64,000 nucleotides of DNA, taken from contig NZ_VORU01000004.1 in assembly GCF_007997135.1 (NCBI RefSeq), positions 1 through 64,000 of the forward strand, given 5' to 3'. Position numbers and translations under genes: made by a program. This DNA is from Aequorivita lipolytica (GTDB lineage: Bacteria > Bacteroidota > Bacteroidia > Flavobacteriales > Flavobacteriaceae). The notes beneath the pieces were generated by a model, which was not told the origin of the DNA, searched no databases, and saw only the letters and a program-made list of their open reading frames with translations. Below are positions 35,915-44,645 of the stretch, piece after piece (position 1 is the first letter of the stretch; each line of letters opens with the position of its first letter).

Positions 35915-37276
35915 ATGAACCAAATCATAACCGCCCAGCGTAACTTCTTCAACTCTCAAGCCACAAAAAATCTTCACTTTAGAAAAGCACAGCTTAAAAC
36001 CCTTCAAAAAGCCTTAGAACAAAACGAAGCCCTGCTTCACGAAGCTATTTACAAAGACTTTAAAAAGTCTGAGTTCGATAATTACAGCACTGAACTCTCT
36101 CTACTTTACAAAGACATTAAAGAAGCCCGAAGCAGTATTTTCCAATGGGCAAGCAGAAAAAATGTTTCCACGGGCATCCTCAATTTTCCAGCTTCCAGTT
36201 ACATTATTCCAGAACCCTTAGGCGTTTGTTTGGTTATCGGCGCGTGGAATTATCCATACCAACTTTCCTTCGCTCCAGTCATTGCGGCGATAGCAGCTGG
36301 AAATACTGTAATACTAAAACCCAGCGAGCTGCCTACAAACACTGCCGCTGCAATGGCAAAAATTGTAAAGGAAAATTTTGACCCAGCCTTTTTCACAGTG
36401 GTTGAGGGCGGAGTAGAGGAGACTCAAGAACTTTTAAAGCAGAAATTCGACAAAATATTTTTCACCGGTAGCACCAAAGTAGGCAAGATAGTCTACAAAG
36501 CAGCCGCCGAAAACCTTACTCCCGTAACTCTGGAACTCGGCGGGAAAAGTCCCGCTATCGTCACAGAAAGCTGCAATCTAAAAGTATCTGTAAAACGATT
36601 GGTCTGGGGAAAATTCCTAAACGCAGGCCAAACGTGCATTGCGCCAGATTATGTTCTAGTTCACAAAAGCATCGAACAGCAATTCCTCGAACAGACCAAA
36701 GAGGAAATCATCAGCCAGTATTTCTCTTTTGAAAATGATAACTACGTTCAAATTATAAATGACAGAAATTTTGAGCGCCTCTCCAAAATGCTCGTCCCCG
36801 AAAAAATATATTACGGTGGCGAAACCAATGCCGAAACCCGCTACATTCAGCCCACCGTAATGCAAAACGTAACTATGGAAGATGCCGTTATGCAGGAAGA
36901 AATCTTCGGTCCCATCCTTCCCGTTCTCACTTACGAAACTATAGAAGAAGCAATAGCCAAAGTAAACAGCCTCCCAAAACCCTTATCCTGCTATCTGTTT
37001 ACAAAAAGCAGTTCCATAAAGAAGAAAATTTTAAAAGAAATCTCTTTCGGCGGCGGCGCTATTAATGAAACCTTGATGCACCTCAGTAACTCGAATCTTC
37101 CCTTTGGCGGCGTAGGCCGCAGTGGCATCGGCAGCTATCACGGCCACACAGGCTTCAAAACTTTTACACATTACAAAAGCGTCATGGATAAACCCACTTG
37201 GCTTGATCCATCCATCCGATACTCCCCACACACCCCATTTAGGTTGAAGTTGATGCGGTGGTTTATGAAGTTTTGA
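35915..37276 (+). CDS. Aldehyde dehydrogenase, class 3-like
   Basis: A 453-residue NAD(P)-dependent aldehyde dehydrogenase, matching the shorter class 3/ALDH3-like group. Catalytic Glu lies in VTLELGGKSPAIV, catalytic Cys in FLNAGQTCIAPDYV, and substrate/NAD segments are PWNYP-like (GAWNYPYQLSF) and EEIFGPILPVL. The C-terminus carries a FGGVGRSGIGSYHG segment and a hydrophobic tail. Probably oxidises fatty or aromatic aldehydes; exact substrate unknown. Confidence 0.93.
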   Translation: MNQIITAQRNFFNSQATKNLHFRKAQLKTLQKALEQNEALLHEAIYKDFKKSEFDNYSTELSLLYKDIKEARSSIFQWASRKNVSTGILNFPASSYIIPEPLGVCLVIGAWNYPYQLSFAPVIAAIAAGNTVILKPSELPTNTAAAMAKIVKENFDPAFFTVVEGGVEETQELLKQKFDKIFFTGSTKVGKIVYKAAAENLTPVTLELGGKSPAIVTESCNLKVSVKRLVWGKFLNAGQTCIAPDYVLVHKSIEQQFLEQTKEEIISQYFSFENDNYVQIINDRNFERLSKMLVPEKIYYGGETNAETRYIQPTVMQNVTMEDAVMQEEIFGPILPVLTYETIEEAIAKVNSLPKPLSCYLFTKSSSIKKKILKEISFGGGAINETLMHLSNSNLPFGGVGRSGIGSYHGHTGFKTFTHYKSVMDKPTWLDPSIRYSPHTPFRLKLMRWFMKF

Positions 37277-37291
37277 AATATTTATTAGAAA

Positions 37292-38671
37292 TTATTCCTT
37301 TATAATTTTTTGCACAAAAGAACCAGCATCGGTTGCTATCCTCAAAAAATACATCCCACTTTGAAGTGTTGAAATATCTATTCGCTGGATGTTTCCTTCT
37401 AATTGAAGCACTTTTTTTCCCAGTAAATCAAAGACACCTATACTAATAATGGTTTTAGTTTTGGGGTTTATATAAATTAATCCCTTAGTAGGGTTTGGAT
37501 AGACCGTTAAAGAGTTTATTTGATTTTCTTCTACCGATAAAATAGTATAATTTTCATACCAAGCTATTTTGTTAGCGTTTTGATCGGCAATAAATACGTC
37601 CAAATCGCCGTCATTGTCAATATCGGCTGCATAAACATCCCTCGGAAATACCAAATTACTGTCAATACTATTTTTGGTGCTGAATGAACCGAGCCCATCT
37701 AAATTTTCAAACCAAACTACTTCCCCACCAAAAGGATCCACACTAGTAGCGAGTACATCATTATCCCCATCATTGTCAAGGTCTGCAACATAGACTGCGT
37801 ATGGTTTGGATAAGGTATTGGTTATTATATTTTTTGATCCAAAATTTCCAAGACCATCTAGATTTTCATACCACGCAACTTCATTAATATATGGGGTTGC
37901 TGAAAAAATATCCATATCGTTATCCCCATCCACATCTGCAGCAAAAACGGTATTGGCATAAAAGCCCATCTCAAGTACAATATGCATTGTCCCAAAAGTG
38001 CCCTGCCCATCCATATTTTCCATCCAGAATATTTGCGCGGGTTGTCTCGCATTACCCAAAATGTCCATATCTCCATCCCCATCCATATCAACTGCCACAA
38101 CGGAGCGTGAAGAGTCAATTATATTATTAATTATTTTTGGAGCGCTAAAATTTCCTTGTCCATCAAGGTTTTCATACCACGCTAAGCCAGAGTTATTTGA
38201 TGCTGAAACAACATCCATATCGCCATCATTATCTATATCTGCTCCAATAGCATCATGTGCACCATCTGCGGTATTCGAAATGATATTTCTAGGGCTAAAG
38301 TTGCCTAAACCATCTAAGTTTTCATACCAAGAAATAATATCTAAAAATACAGTGGCTCCAATAACGTCCAAATCACCATCATTATCTAAATCGGCTAAGT
38401 TAATTCTGTATGTTTCACTCATCGTTCCAATTAGATTTATGGATCCAAAATCACCGTTGCCATTTGTGTTTTCTAACCAAGCGAGGTTATAGGGAGTTGC
38501 CAAAGATCTTGCAGCTAGTGCCACATCCATATTTCCATCACCATTAATATCGCCGCATACTACTCTTACTGGCAAATTTGCCTCGGTTGTAATTAGCTGT
38601 TGGGAACCAAATTGAGCTGTACTTTTAAGGTTAAATAGAATAATAGCAATTATATATGTATATTTTATCAT
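37292..38671 (-). CDS. VCBS/FG-GAP repeat protein with T9SS sorting domain
   Basis: A 459-residue secreted protein. Signal peptide ending LKSTAQ, then seven or so FG-GAP/VCBS beta-propeller repeats, each with a Ca2+-binding DxDxDGDxD loop (ADIDNDGDMDVVSAS, ADLDNDGDLDVIGAT and similar) alternating with LAWYENLDGLGNFS-type strands. It ends in a T9SS type A sorting domain (LTVYPNPTKGLIYI, SGMYFLRI). Likely a surface or released Ca2+-binding protein. Role unknown. Confidence 0.9.
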   Translation of the reverse strand: MIKYTYIIAIILFNLKSTAQFGSQQLITTEANLPVRVVCGDINGDGNMDVALAARSLATPYNLAWLENTNGNGDFGSINLIGTMSETYRINLADLDNDGDLDVIGATVFLDIISWYENLDGLGNFSPRNIISNTADGAHDAIGADIDNDGDMDVVSASNNSGLAWYENLDGQGNFSAPKIINNIIDSSRSVVAVDMDGDGDMDILGNARQPAQIFWMENMDGQGTFGTMHIVLEMGFYANTVFAADVDGDNDMDIFSATPYINEVAWYENLDGLGNFGSKNIITNTLSKPYAVYVADLDNDGDNDVLATSVDPFGGEVVWFENLDGLGSFSTKNSIDSNLVFPRDVYAADIDNDGDLDVFIADQNANKIAWYENYTILSVEENQINSLTVYPNPTKGLIYINPKTKTIISIGVFDLLGKKVLQLEGNIQRIDISTLQSGMYFLRIATDAGSFVQKIIKE

Positions 38672-38679
38672 AATTTTTT

Positions 38680-38710
38680 ATAAATAAACAGCCCCAAAAT
38701 TTGAGGCTGT
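38680..38710 (-). terminator. Probable terminator after the M43 protease gene
   Basis: An 11-bp stem with one mismatch (38688-38698 with 38700-38710, outer arms ACAGCC/GGCTGT) followed on the minus strand by a T-rich TTTATTTAT. It lies 18 bases after the stop codon. Confidence 0.6.
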
Positions 38711-38727
38711 CCTTTAGTTTTGGGTTA

Positions 38728-40206
38728 TCAATTTCCTGTTTTGTAAATTACCGTCTCTTCATCAACCCCATTGCCATAATTTGTCTCTATTTTATAAAGA
38801 CCATTATCTAAGTTTGGTATTAATTGAGGGTCTGTAATCTGAGTAGAGTCTTTTTGGGTAATTGTAACATTGGCATTTAAAATATTATCGTTAAACCGGA
38901 TAACCTTTCCTCCCAGTATCGGTGGTGTTTGATAATTATCATAACATTTTTGGACTGAAGTAGCTCCAAAAGCCTGATCTATTTCGTGGATAATTATCGC
39001 CGAATGGTTTGGATGATAAATCTGGTTGTAAAGGGTCAAATACTTATCTACATGTTTTACAACATGACCTGGCTCTACGCTAAAGTTTGGATCACCGTAT
39101 TCAGCAGGCTGAATATATTCGCAACAACATTCTATAAAATCATAAGTAAATCCGGGTTGGAACATGGGCATTGGCCATGGTTGTGGGTGTGGGTAATATA
39201 ATGGATAGCTTCCCTTATAAGGCTCATAGAGTGTTGCGAAAGTTGTTGTTGCCGCCCCAAATTCGTCATACGAATCTTCAAGTATGGCTTCGTGCATTCT
39301 AATCTTTTGCCCAGTGGTAAACTTTTTTGAATATTGTGGAGCAGCGGGGCTATAGGACATGATGTTTTTTACATCAATTGGAAAAATGTCATAAGCGACT
39401 GGAGGATTTAGGCAATCATCCCCAGTGCCTGTATATTCAAAAGTCACGGGATCAATATATTTATATGGAATAGCCAAAGAATCTGCTTCCTCAGGGGTAT
39501 ATCCCATATCTCTTAGTTCCCAATAATGTTCATCCTTAAAGTCTGGCATAGCGGCAGTATCGGTAATACTATCGCCTCTTTTATCGGCATTATAATGTTG
39601 GTTTGTTATGTCTCTTGTAACGTGTTCACAAGCATTATCATGCCAATTAACAAAAGTGTGTTTTAAATTAAAGCAATGTCCTGTTTCATGGCTAAGTAAA
39701 GTATGGCTATTTATAATACTAAATCCATTCATTACCATATTAACTCTTTTACGTTCTTCTGCTGCTCCAGCAAAACCCAAGGTTGAGTAGGGCACATAAA
39801 TGTTAAAGGCATCGGTTTTTCTAAGGTTGTTGGCCCTAACATAATCAAAAATGCTTGCATGGCCATACAGTTCTCCTGCGCCACGGTCAACAATATAGTA
39901 TTGATCGGAATCAATAAAATCCATCCCGTAATATTTAAAAAAGATACCGAATTGGTTAAATTCAATATTCATTTTAGCTACTGCAGAAAGGGCAGTATTT
40001 TCTGTTAATGGAAATGCGCTGTAGCCATTATTATCGTTAATCCCCCAAAAGAAAACATTAAAGACAACAGGGGTAAAGTTCTCTAATGTTGGAATATCGT
40101 CAGCAAAGCTATATGCCCCAGGTTGGCTTGGTGCGGTGCCATCCGGTGTTGCACAAATAAATTCTTGCTGTGCGTTCATAAAAATACATTTAGCATAAAT
40201 GTACAA
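38728..40206 (-). CDS. Secreted M43 (PAPP-A-like) metalloprotease, signal peptide frameshifted
   Basis: A 492-codon frame with the M43/pappalysin zinc site LLSHETGHCFNLKHTF (HExxHxxxxxH) and a later MSYSPAAPQ Met-turn, so a gluzincin/metzincin-type extracellular protease. The open frame has no signal peptide: it begins MYIYAKCIFMNAQQEF. A signal-peptide-like sequence lies just upstream in another frame, starting at the ATG at 40238 (MKTKLFFRLLFCTFMLNVF). One extra base in the T5 run (A5 at 40180-40184 on the plus strand) would join it in frame to MNAQQEFICATPDG. The gene is therefore either broken by a 1-base deletion, phase-variable or mis-sequenced. Confidence 0.85.
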   Translation of the reverse strand: MYIYAKCIFMNAQQEFICATPDGTAPSQPGAYSFADDIPTLENFTPVVFNVFFWGINDNNGYSAFPLTENTALSAVAKMNIEFNQFGIFFKYYGMDFIDSDQYYIVDRGAGELYGHASIFDYVRANNLRKTDAFNIYVPYSTLGFAGAAEERKRVNMVMNGFSIINSHTLLSHETGHCFNLKHTFVNWHDNACEHVTRDITNQHYNADKRGDSITDTAAMPDFKDEHYWELRDMGYTPEEADSLAIPYKYIDPVTFEYTGTGDDCLNPPVAYDIFPIDVKNIMSYSPAAPQYSKKFTTGQKIRMHEAILEDSYDEFGAATTTFATLYEPYKGSYPLYYPHPQPWPMPMFQPGFTYDFIECCCEYIQPAEYGDPNFSVEPGHVVKHVDKYLTLYNQIYHPNHSAIIIHEIDQAFGATSVQKCYDNYQTPPILGGKVIRFNDNILNANVTITQKDSTQITDPQLIPNLDNGLYKIETNYGNGVDEETVIYKTGN

Positions 40207-40238
40207 AAAAGTAATCTGAAGAATAATTTGGTTTTCAT
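40180..40238 (-). pseudogene. Out-of-frame signal-peptide segment of the M43 protease
   Basis: The minus strand from the ATG at 40238 reads MKTKLFFRLLFCTFMLNVFL and then stops. It has a basic start and a long hydrophobic core, as in a signal peptide. It ends at a T5 run where adding one T puts it in frame with the protease. So this is probably the true 5' end of the gene at 38728-40206. Confidence 0.6.
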
Positions 40239-40525
40239 AATAACAGTATTTAGTTAAACAATAATTTAATTAGCTAAATAACTGGGGAGGAGTCTAAATG
40301 TACAAAAAAATAACTTTCAATCGACAAGTGAATCAATTTTTTCGACAAATGGCAAAATTATTAAAATGGTGTCATAAAATAATGTTATTTCTTTCAAGTT
40401 TCCTCATACTTTTAAATTAATATATTTTTAAATTTAATATTGTAATAACAACTAAAGCCCAGAAATCAAAAATCCAAAATAGACAACCAAATTTTCACTA
40501 CCTTTCCAAAGCAAAATACCTACCA
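40207..40525. other. Divergent intergenic region
   Basis: About 320 AT-rich bases lie between the divergent M43 protease and lipase-like genes. It contains the displaced signal-peptide segment (to 40238). I found no perfect TAnnTTTG element, RNA gene or repeat. Promoters for both genes must lie here. Confidence 0.5.
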
Positions 40526-42172
40526 ATGAAAAACTTTTACATATTCCTATTAATCCTTACCACACAATTCACCTTCGCCCAAATACGTTTTCAAAATATT
40601 CCTGAAGGTGCAATATACCCTGAAAGCATGGTGGTTGAAACCATCACCGCAAACATTGCCTACCAGGGCTATGATGAAAGTCAGGCCTATTTCGGACAAG
40701 GCGAATACGAAATCTATTTAGATAATGTAGATGGCGTGCTGGACAACCCAATCATCGTCCTCGATGGTTTCGATCCGGGAGATTCTAGGGATATCGGCGG
40801 TCTTTACGCAAGTTTAAGTTTTGATGGACAAAACCTAGCGGATATTCTCCGCGATGAAGGTTTTGATATTGTAATCCTCAACGCTCCGCTATATAATACT
40901 GGCGGTAAAGACATAGACGGCGGAGGAGATTATATTCAAAGAAACGCAATGGTTTTGATAGCAATGATCCAGAAATTAAATGCCGACAAAGTAGGCAATA
41001 ATGAATTGGTTGTACTCGGCCCAAGTATGGGTGGCCTAATTGCGCGCTACGGATTAGCATATATGGAAGACAACAGTTTAGATTCCGAAACACGTCTTTA
41101 TATTTCTTTTGATTCGCCACATCGTGGAGCAAATATTCCCATTAGTCTTCAATATTTAATAAACTATTTTGCTGAGCAAGTAGGAGATGCAACCGCACAA
41201 CAAGTTGTTGATCAATTATTAAATTCCCCTGCAGCTAAGGAAATGCTTGTTGATCATCTGCTCGGCCATCTTTTGGCGGGCTCAACATATGAGCAGGATC
41301 CTACAAAAGTTTTGCCTCTTGGCGCTCCTAATTTCAGAAATGAATTCCAAGCAGAGTTGGATGCACTAGGTTTTCCAAGTAATGTAAGAAACGTAACAAT
41401 GATAAACGGCAGCGGAAACGGAACAACTACAGGCAGTCCCGGGATAACTGTTGTTGATACCAACTTGACCATTGACGCCACTACCGATATAGATGTAGTG
41501 CTAAAATTCACTCCGGCTGCAAATCAGACAAACACGGTTACAGATGTTACTGTCAACTTTTTTGGAATCCCAATAAATACCTATCAAACAACTTCACAAG
41601 CGCCTGGTAACAGCGACGGAGTAGATAGTGCTCCGGGCGGAACGGGAAGTATTAGTGATGCACTTGGCGACGGCGGCGGAAATCCGGTGTTGATTGATTT
41701 TATTAATGCGCTTCAGCAAGACTTATATTCTTTCATTCCAACAATGAGTGCTTTGGCAATAGACAATCCAGATTGGTTTGCCACACCAAACTTGAGCGAT
41801 TCACCTTTCGTGAATTTCTATATTCCGAACGAAAATGAAGATCACGTAACCGTAACAGCGGCAAGTGCGCAGTTTGCTTTAGATGAAATTAGGGATGGTT
41901 TGATTGCCGTAGGTGAAAACCAATTTTCAAATCAATTTATTCTCGCTCAAAATCCTGTGCAGAAAACTATCAATATTGCAATTCCGAATAATATTTCAGC
42001 AGAAAAACTAACAACTACAGTTTTCAGCATTACCGGACAAAGATTAATGCAACAAACGTGGACAAACGCAAGCACACAATTAACTTGGAACCACAACTTA
42101 TACAGCGGAATTTACGTGTTGAAATTAGACAACGGTATCTCACTGCAAACCATAAAAATGATAGTTGAATAG
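40526..42172 (+). CDS. Alpha/beta hydrolase (lipase-like) with T9SS sorting domain
   Basis: A 548-residue secreted protein: signal peptide ending FTFAQ, an alpha/beta-hydrolase domain (about 60-400) with nucleophile Ser167 in LGPSMGGLIARYG, plus FDSPHRGANIP and IVLDGFDPGDSRD segments typical of PGAP1/lipase-like hydrolases. The C-terminal ~75 residues are a T9SS type A sorting domain (FILAQNPVQKTINI, SGIYVLKLDNG). Substrate (lipid or ester) unknown. It is followed 11 bases later by a 2H phosphoesterase lipoprotein. Confidence 0.9.
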   Translation: MKNFYIFLLILTTQFTFAQIRFQNIPEGAIYPESMVVETITANIAYQGYDESQAYFGQGEYEIYLDNVDGVLDNPIIVLDGFDPGDSRDIGGLYASLSFDGQNLADILRDEGFDIVILNAPLYNTGGKDIDGGGDYIQRNAMVLIAMIQKLNADKVGNNELVVLGPSMGGLIARYGLAYMEDNSLDSETRLYISFDSPHRGANIPISLQYLINYFAEQVGDATAQQVVDQLLNSPAAKEMLVDHLLGHLLAGSTYEQDPTKVLPLGAPNFRNEFQAELDALGFPSNVRNVTMINGSGNGTTTGSPGITVVDTNLTIDATTDIDVVLKFTPAANQTNTVTDVTVNFFGIPINTYQTTSQAPGNSDGVDSAPGGTGSISDALGDGGGNPVLIDFINALQQDLYSFIPTMSALAIDNPDWFATPNLSDSPFVNFYIPNENEDHVTVTAASAQFALDEIRDGLIAVGENQFSNQFILAQNPVQKTINIAIPNNISAEKLTTTVFSITGQRLMQQTWTNASTQLTWNHNLYSGIYVLKLDNGISLQTIKMIVE

Positions 42173-42183
42173 AAGTTGCAATT

Positions 42184-42867
42184 ATGAAAAAACGCTTCAT
42201 TGCAATGGCCGTTAGCTTAGGTCTGCTTTCTTGTGCTCCAAAAAAGGATAATATAATCGCGATAGATGTTTTGATAATTCCTTCGGAAGAAATGGATGCG
42301 CAAGCTCTTAAACTAAATTCACACATACATCAAAATAATCCAGAAACTATTAAGCTTGATGAGAACCATATCCCGCACATTACGCTTTTGCAATGTTTCA
42401 TAAATGCAACCGATTTGCCAAAAGTGAATGCGGCTCTGGAAGGTTTACATAAAGCAATCCCGCAAGATTCCCTGCAAGCTGAAAGCCTTTTCTATTACCA
42501 AGACAAAGAGGAAAGTTTCGCAATGGTGCGTATTGAAAAGACCAAGTCTTTGTTGAAAATTCATAAAAAGACAATTGAACTGGTAAAACCATATATTGTA
42601 AAAAACGGTTCCGAAGAATCCTTCGTACAAAATCCTGACGGAAGTCCCATTCGTGAATCCACCGTGATCTATGTTCCCGAATTTATTGAGAAATATAGCT
42701 ACGAAAATTTTGATCCGCACATAAGTCTTGGTGTGGCGCAGAAAATGTTATTGGACAGCTTGGCGCAACATGTTTTCAAACCAATTCAATTTGAAGCAGC
42801 TTCTCTAAGCGTTTATCAATTGGGAGATCACGGAACGGCACAAAAATTACTTTGGCAATCGGAATGA
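42184..42867 (+). CDS. 2H phosphoesterase-fold lipoprotein
   Basis: A 227-residue lipoprotein (MKKRFIAMAVSLGLLSC, lipidated Cys17). The mature part has the two HxT/S-x motifs of the 2H phosphoesterase superfamily: His65 in IPHITLLQ and His179 in DPHISLGV, about 114 residues apart. 2H enzymes act on 2',3'-cyclic nucleotides or RNA ends and are normally cytoplasmic, so an exported lipidated copy is unusual. The substrate is unknown. Likely co-transcribed with the T9SS hydrolase. Confidence 0.78.
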   Translation: MKKRFIAMAVSLGLLSCAPKKDNIIAIDVLIIPSEEMDAQALKLNSHIHQNNPETIKLDENHIPHITLLQCFINATDLPKVNAALEGLHKAIPQDSLQAESLFYYQDKEESFAMVRIEKTKSLLKIHKKTIELVKPYIVKNGSEESFVQNPDGSPIRESTVIYVPEFIEKYSYENFDPHISLGVAQKMLLDSLAQHVFKPIQFEAASLSVYQLGDHGTAQKLLWQSE

Positions 42868-42890
42868 TTTTAATAAATGCCGCCCATAAA

Positions 42891-42920
42891 AAAAGCATCT
42901 AAAATAATTCAGATGCTTTT
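42891..42920. terminator. Bidirectional terminator
   Basis: A 10-bp stem AAAAGCATCT / AGATGCTTTT with a 10-base loop and A/T runs on both sides. It lies between the convergent 2H phosphoesterase and NAD(P)-binding genes. Confidence 0.88.
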
Positions 42921-42944
42921 TAATTAATTTTCTAATCAGAAATT

Positions 42945-43571
42945 TTAAATTTTTTCTAACGCAGCTTTAATGTAAGTTTCGCCTTCTAAAATTTCAAAGG
43001 TTTTGTTTTTTGCAACGTCATCTTCCAAAGAGCCAACCAAAGTTTCAGCTACATCGCGACGGGAAATCTCACCGCTTTTATTTAGCTTGTTGTCCAATTC
43101 GATTTTTCCTTTTCCTTCATTGTTATTAAGAGCCCCCGGACGCACAATAGTATATTCAAGTCCCGAATTTTTAAGATGTTCATCGGCGTTGTGTTTCGCT
43201 TTCAGGTAATCTTTTAATTCAGAAGCTTCTTCGGGATTATCGGCACCCATCGAGCTTAGCATCACAAACTTCTTAATACCGTCTTTCTTAGATGCATCCA
43301 CCAATTTCTTTGCACCTTCTTGGTCAACTTCCTTTACTTTCTTTCCGCCCGAACCAGCTGCAAAAATTACACGATCAATGCCTTTAGTGGTTTGGCTCAC
43401 ATCATTTTCAAGATCTGCAAGAATGGTTTTTATGCCTTCATTCTTAAACTGTGAGATTTCATCCTCTTTTCGAACCATTGCAATAGGTTCGTATTTATTC
43501 GAATTTTTTAATATTGAAATTATCTTTTTTCCTGTGGTGCCATTTGCACCTGCTATTAATACTTTTTCCAT
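42945..43571 (-). CDS. NAD(P)-binding atypical SDR (NmrA/YwnB-like)
   Basis: A 208-residue protein with an N-terminal nucleotide-binding GANGTTGKKIISIL motif, VIFAAGSGGKK, and VMLSSMGADNPEEA followed by LEYTIVRPGALNN, typical of atypical short-chain dehydrogenases of the NAD(P)H-binding type. It lacks the classical YxxxK tyrosine. I start it at the ATG at 43571 (MEKVLIAGANG); the frame upstream (12 codons) is unlikely to be translated. Function unknown. Confidence 0.88.
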   Translation of the reverse strand: MEKVLIAGANGTTGKKIISILKNSNKYEPIAMVRKEDEISQFKNEGIKTILADLENDVSQTTKGIDRVIFAAGSGGKKVKEVDQEGAKKLVDASKKDGIKKFVMLSSMGADNPEEASELKDYLKAKHNADEHLKNSGLEYTIVRPGALNNNEGKGKIELDNKLNKSGEISRRDVAETLVGSLEDDVAKNKTFEILEGETYIKAALEKI

Positions 43572-43673
43572 AGTCTCAAGATACAAAGAGGGGGAAGTGA
43601 AAGACACGCATTTGGCAATCTTTAACCCTCAGTTTACTATTTTTTTTAAAAAATTTAACTTCAACAGTAAATC

Positions 43674-44624
43674 TTAATGTGCTTCATCCACTACAAAAAA
43701 GCCGTCATTACCTTGACTTTGATAAAGTGGCATAAAAATATAAGCATCCCATTCGCTATAAATGGCTTTGTCGTTTTGGTATGCCAACAATTCTCCTTTT
43801 TCTATTGGTTGAAAATTGCTATAACCAGGCTCCATCTCAAATTCATCCTCATCTTTTATTCCGTGGCGGTATTCGATTTCGAAAGTTTTGCGATTTTTTC
43901 TTTTTTTCGCTAGCATTTTAGCTGCTTCAGGGTAATTTATTAATGAATCTAAATTTAACTCGCAGGCGTGCTGAAGGGCCAACCAAATCATCCCTTCATG
44001 GTTTTTTTCTGAAATTTTACTTTCGTGTTGCCCGCCTTCAAACACAAAACCGGTGATTCCTATTCTGCTTTCGTAGTGGTCGATGCAGCCCAAAACGATA
44101 TCTGAGAATCCGCGAATTATGTAAGTTGGAAATTTATGCGCCCAAGCATCATTATCATTCACATCCTGAACTGAAATGTAAGGCTCACTTGCGGACGAAG
44201 TGGTGTGGCAGTCTAAAAAATAGCGTTTGGTAAAATCCTTTTCAGGATATTTTTCTAGAACATCAATTATCTCAAACATTTCCTTTTTTTCGTGGGAATT
44301 TTTGTTTTCTGAGGCGATGTTTTCTTTAGTCCAAGTTCGGTTCAAATCTTCATCAATATAGCGAACGGCTTTGCTTAATGCCTCTTGGTTCCCTGAAACG
44401 CCAATTACTTTACCCATAATATCGGGCTTTTCAGCGTTTAGAATTTCAAAAACCTCTTTCAAAGCCACGACACCGCTTGGCTCATTTCCGTGCACACCGG
44501 CAGTAATAAACAATAAGGGGCCTTTTTTATCGCTATCGTATTCTCCAATAATTCTCGGTATGTCTTTCAAATCTTTGTTTTTTATTAGTTGTGAACCATC
44601 AATTTTGTATCGTGCACCCAGCAC
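43674..44624 (-). CDS. Succinylglutamate desuccinylase/aspartoacylase family zinc hydrolase
   Basis: A 316-residue M14-like zinc amidohydrolase/carboxypeptidase. Zinc ligands are His and Glu in TAGVHGNEPSGV and His in FLDCHTTSSAS; a catalytic Glu lies in FVFEGGQHES. The family hydrolyses N-acyl amino acids or C-terminal residues. The frame opens with GTG at 44624 (LGARYKIDG). An ATG seven bases upstream (44631) is pushed out of frame by a 7-base tandem duplication. It starts 21 bases after the ATP-grasp gene and forms a cassette with it and with the DUF1704 gene. Confidence 0.88.
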   Translation of the reverse strand: MLGARYKIDGSQLIKNKDLKDIPRIIGEYDSDKKGPLLFITAGVHGNEPSGVVALKEVFEILNAEKPDIMGKVIGVSGNQEALSKAVRYIDEDLNRTWTKENIASENKNSHEKKEMFEIIDVLEKYPEKDFTKRYFLDCHTTSSASEPYISVQDVNDNDAWAHKFPTYIIRGFSDIVLGCIDHYESRIGITGFVFEGGQHESKISEKNHEGMIWLALQHACELNLDSLINYPEAAKMLAKKRKNRKTFEIEYRHGIKDEDEFEMEPGYSNFQPIEKGELLAYQNDKAIYSEWDAYIFMPLYQSQGNDGFFVVDEAH

Positions 44625-44645
44625 CCAGCATCTAGCAATTTTTTA

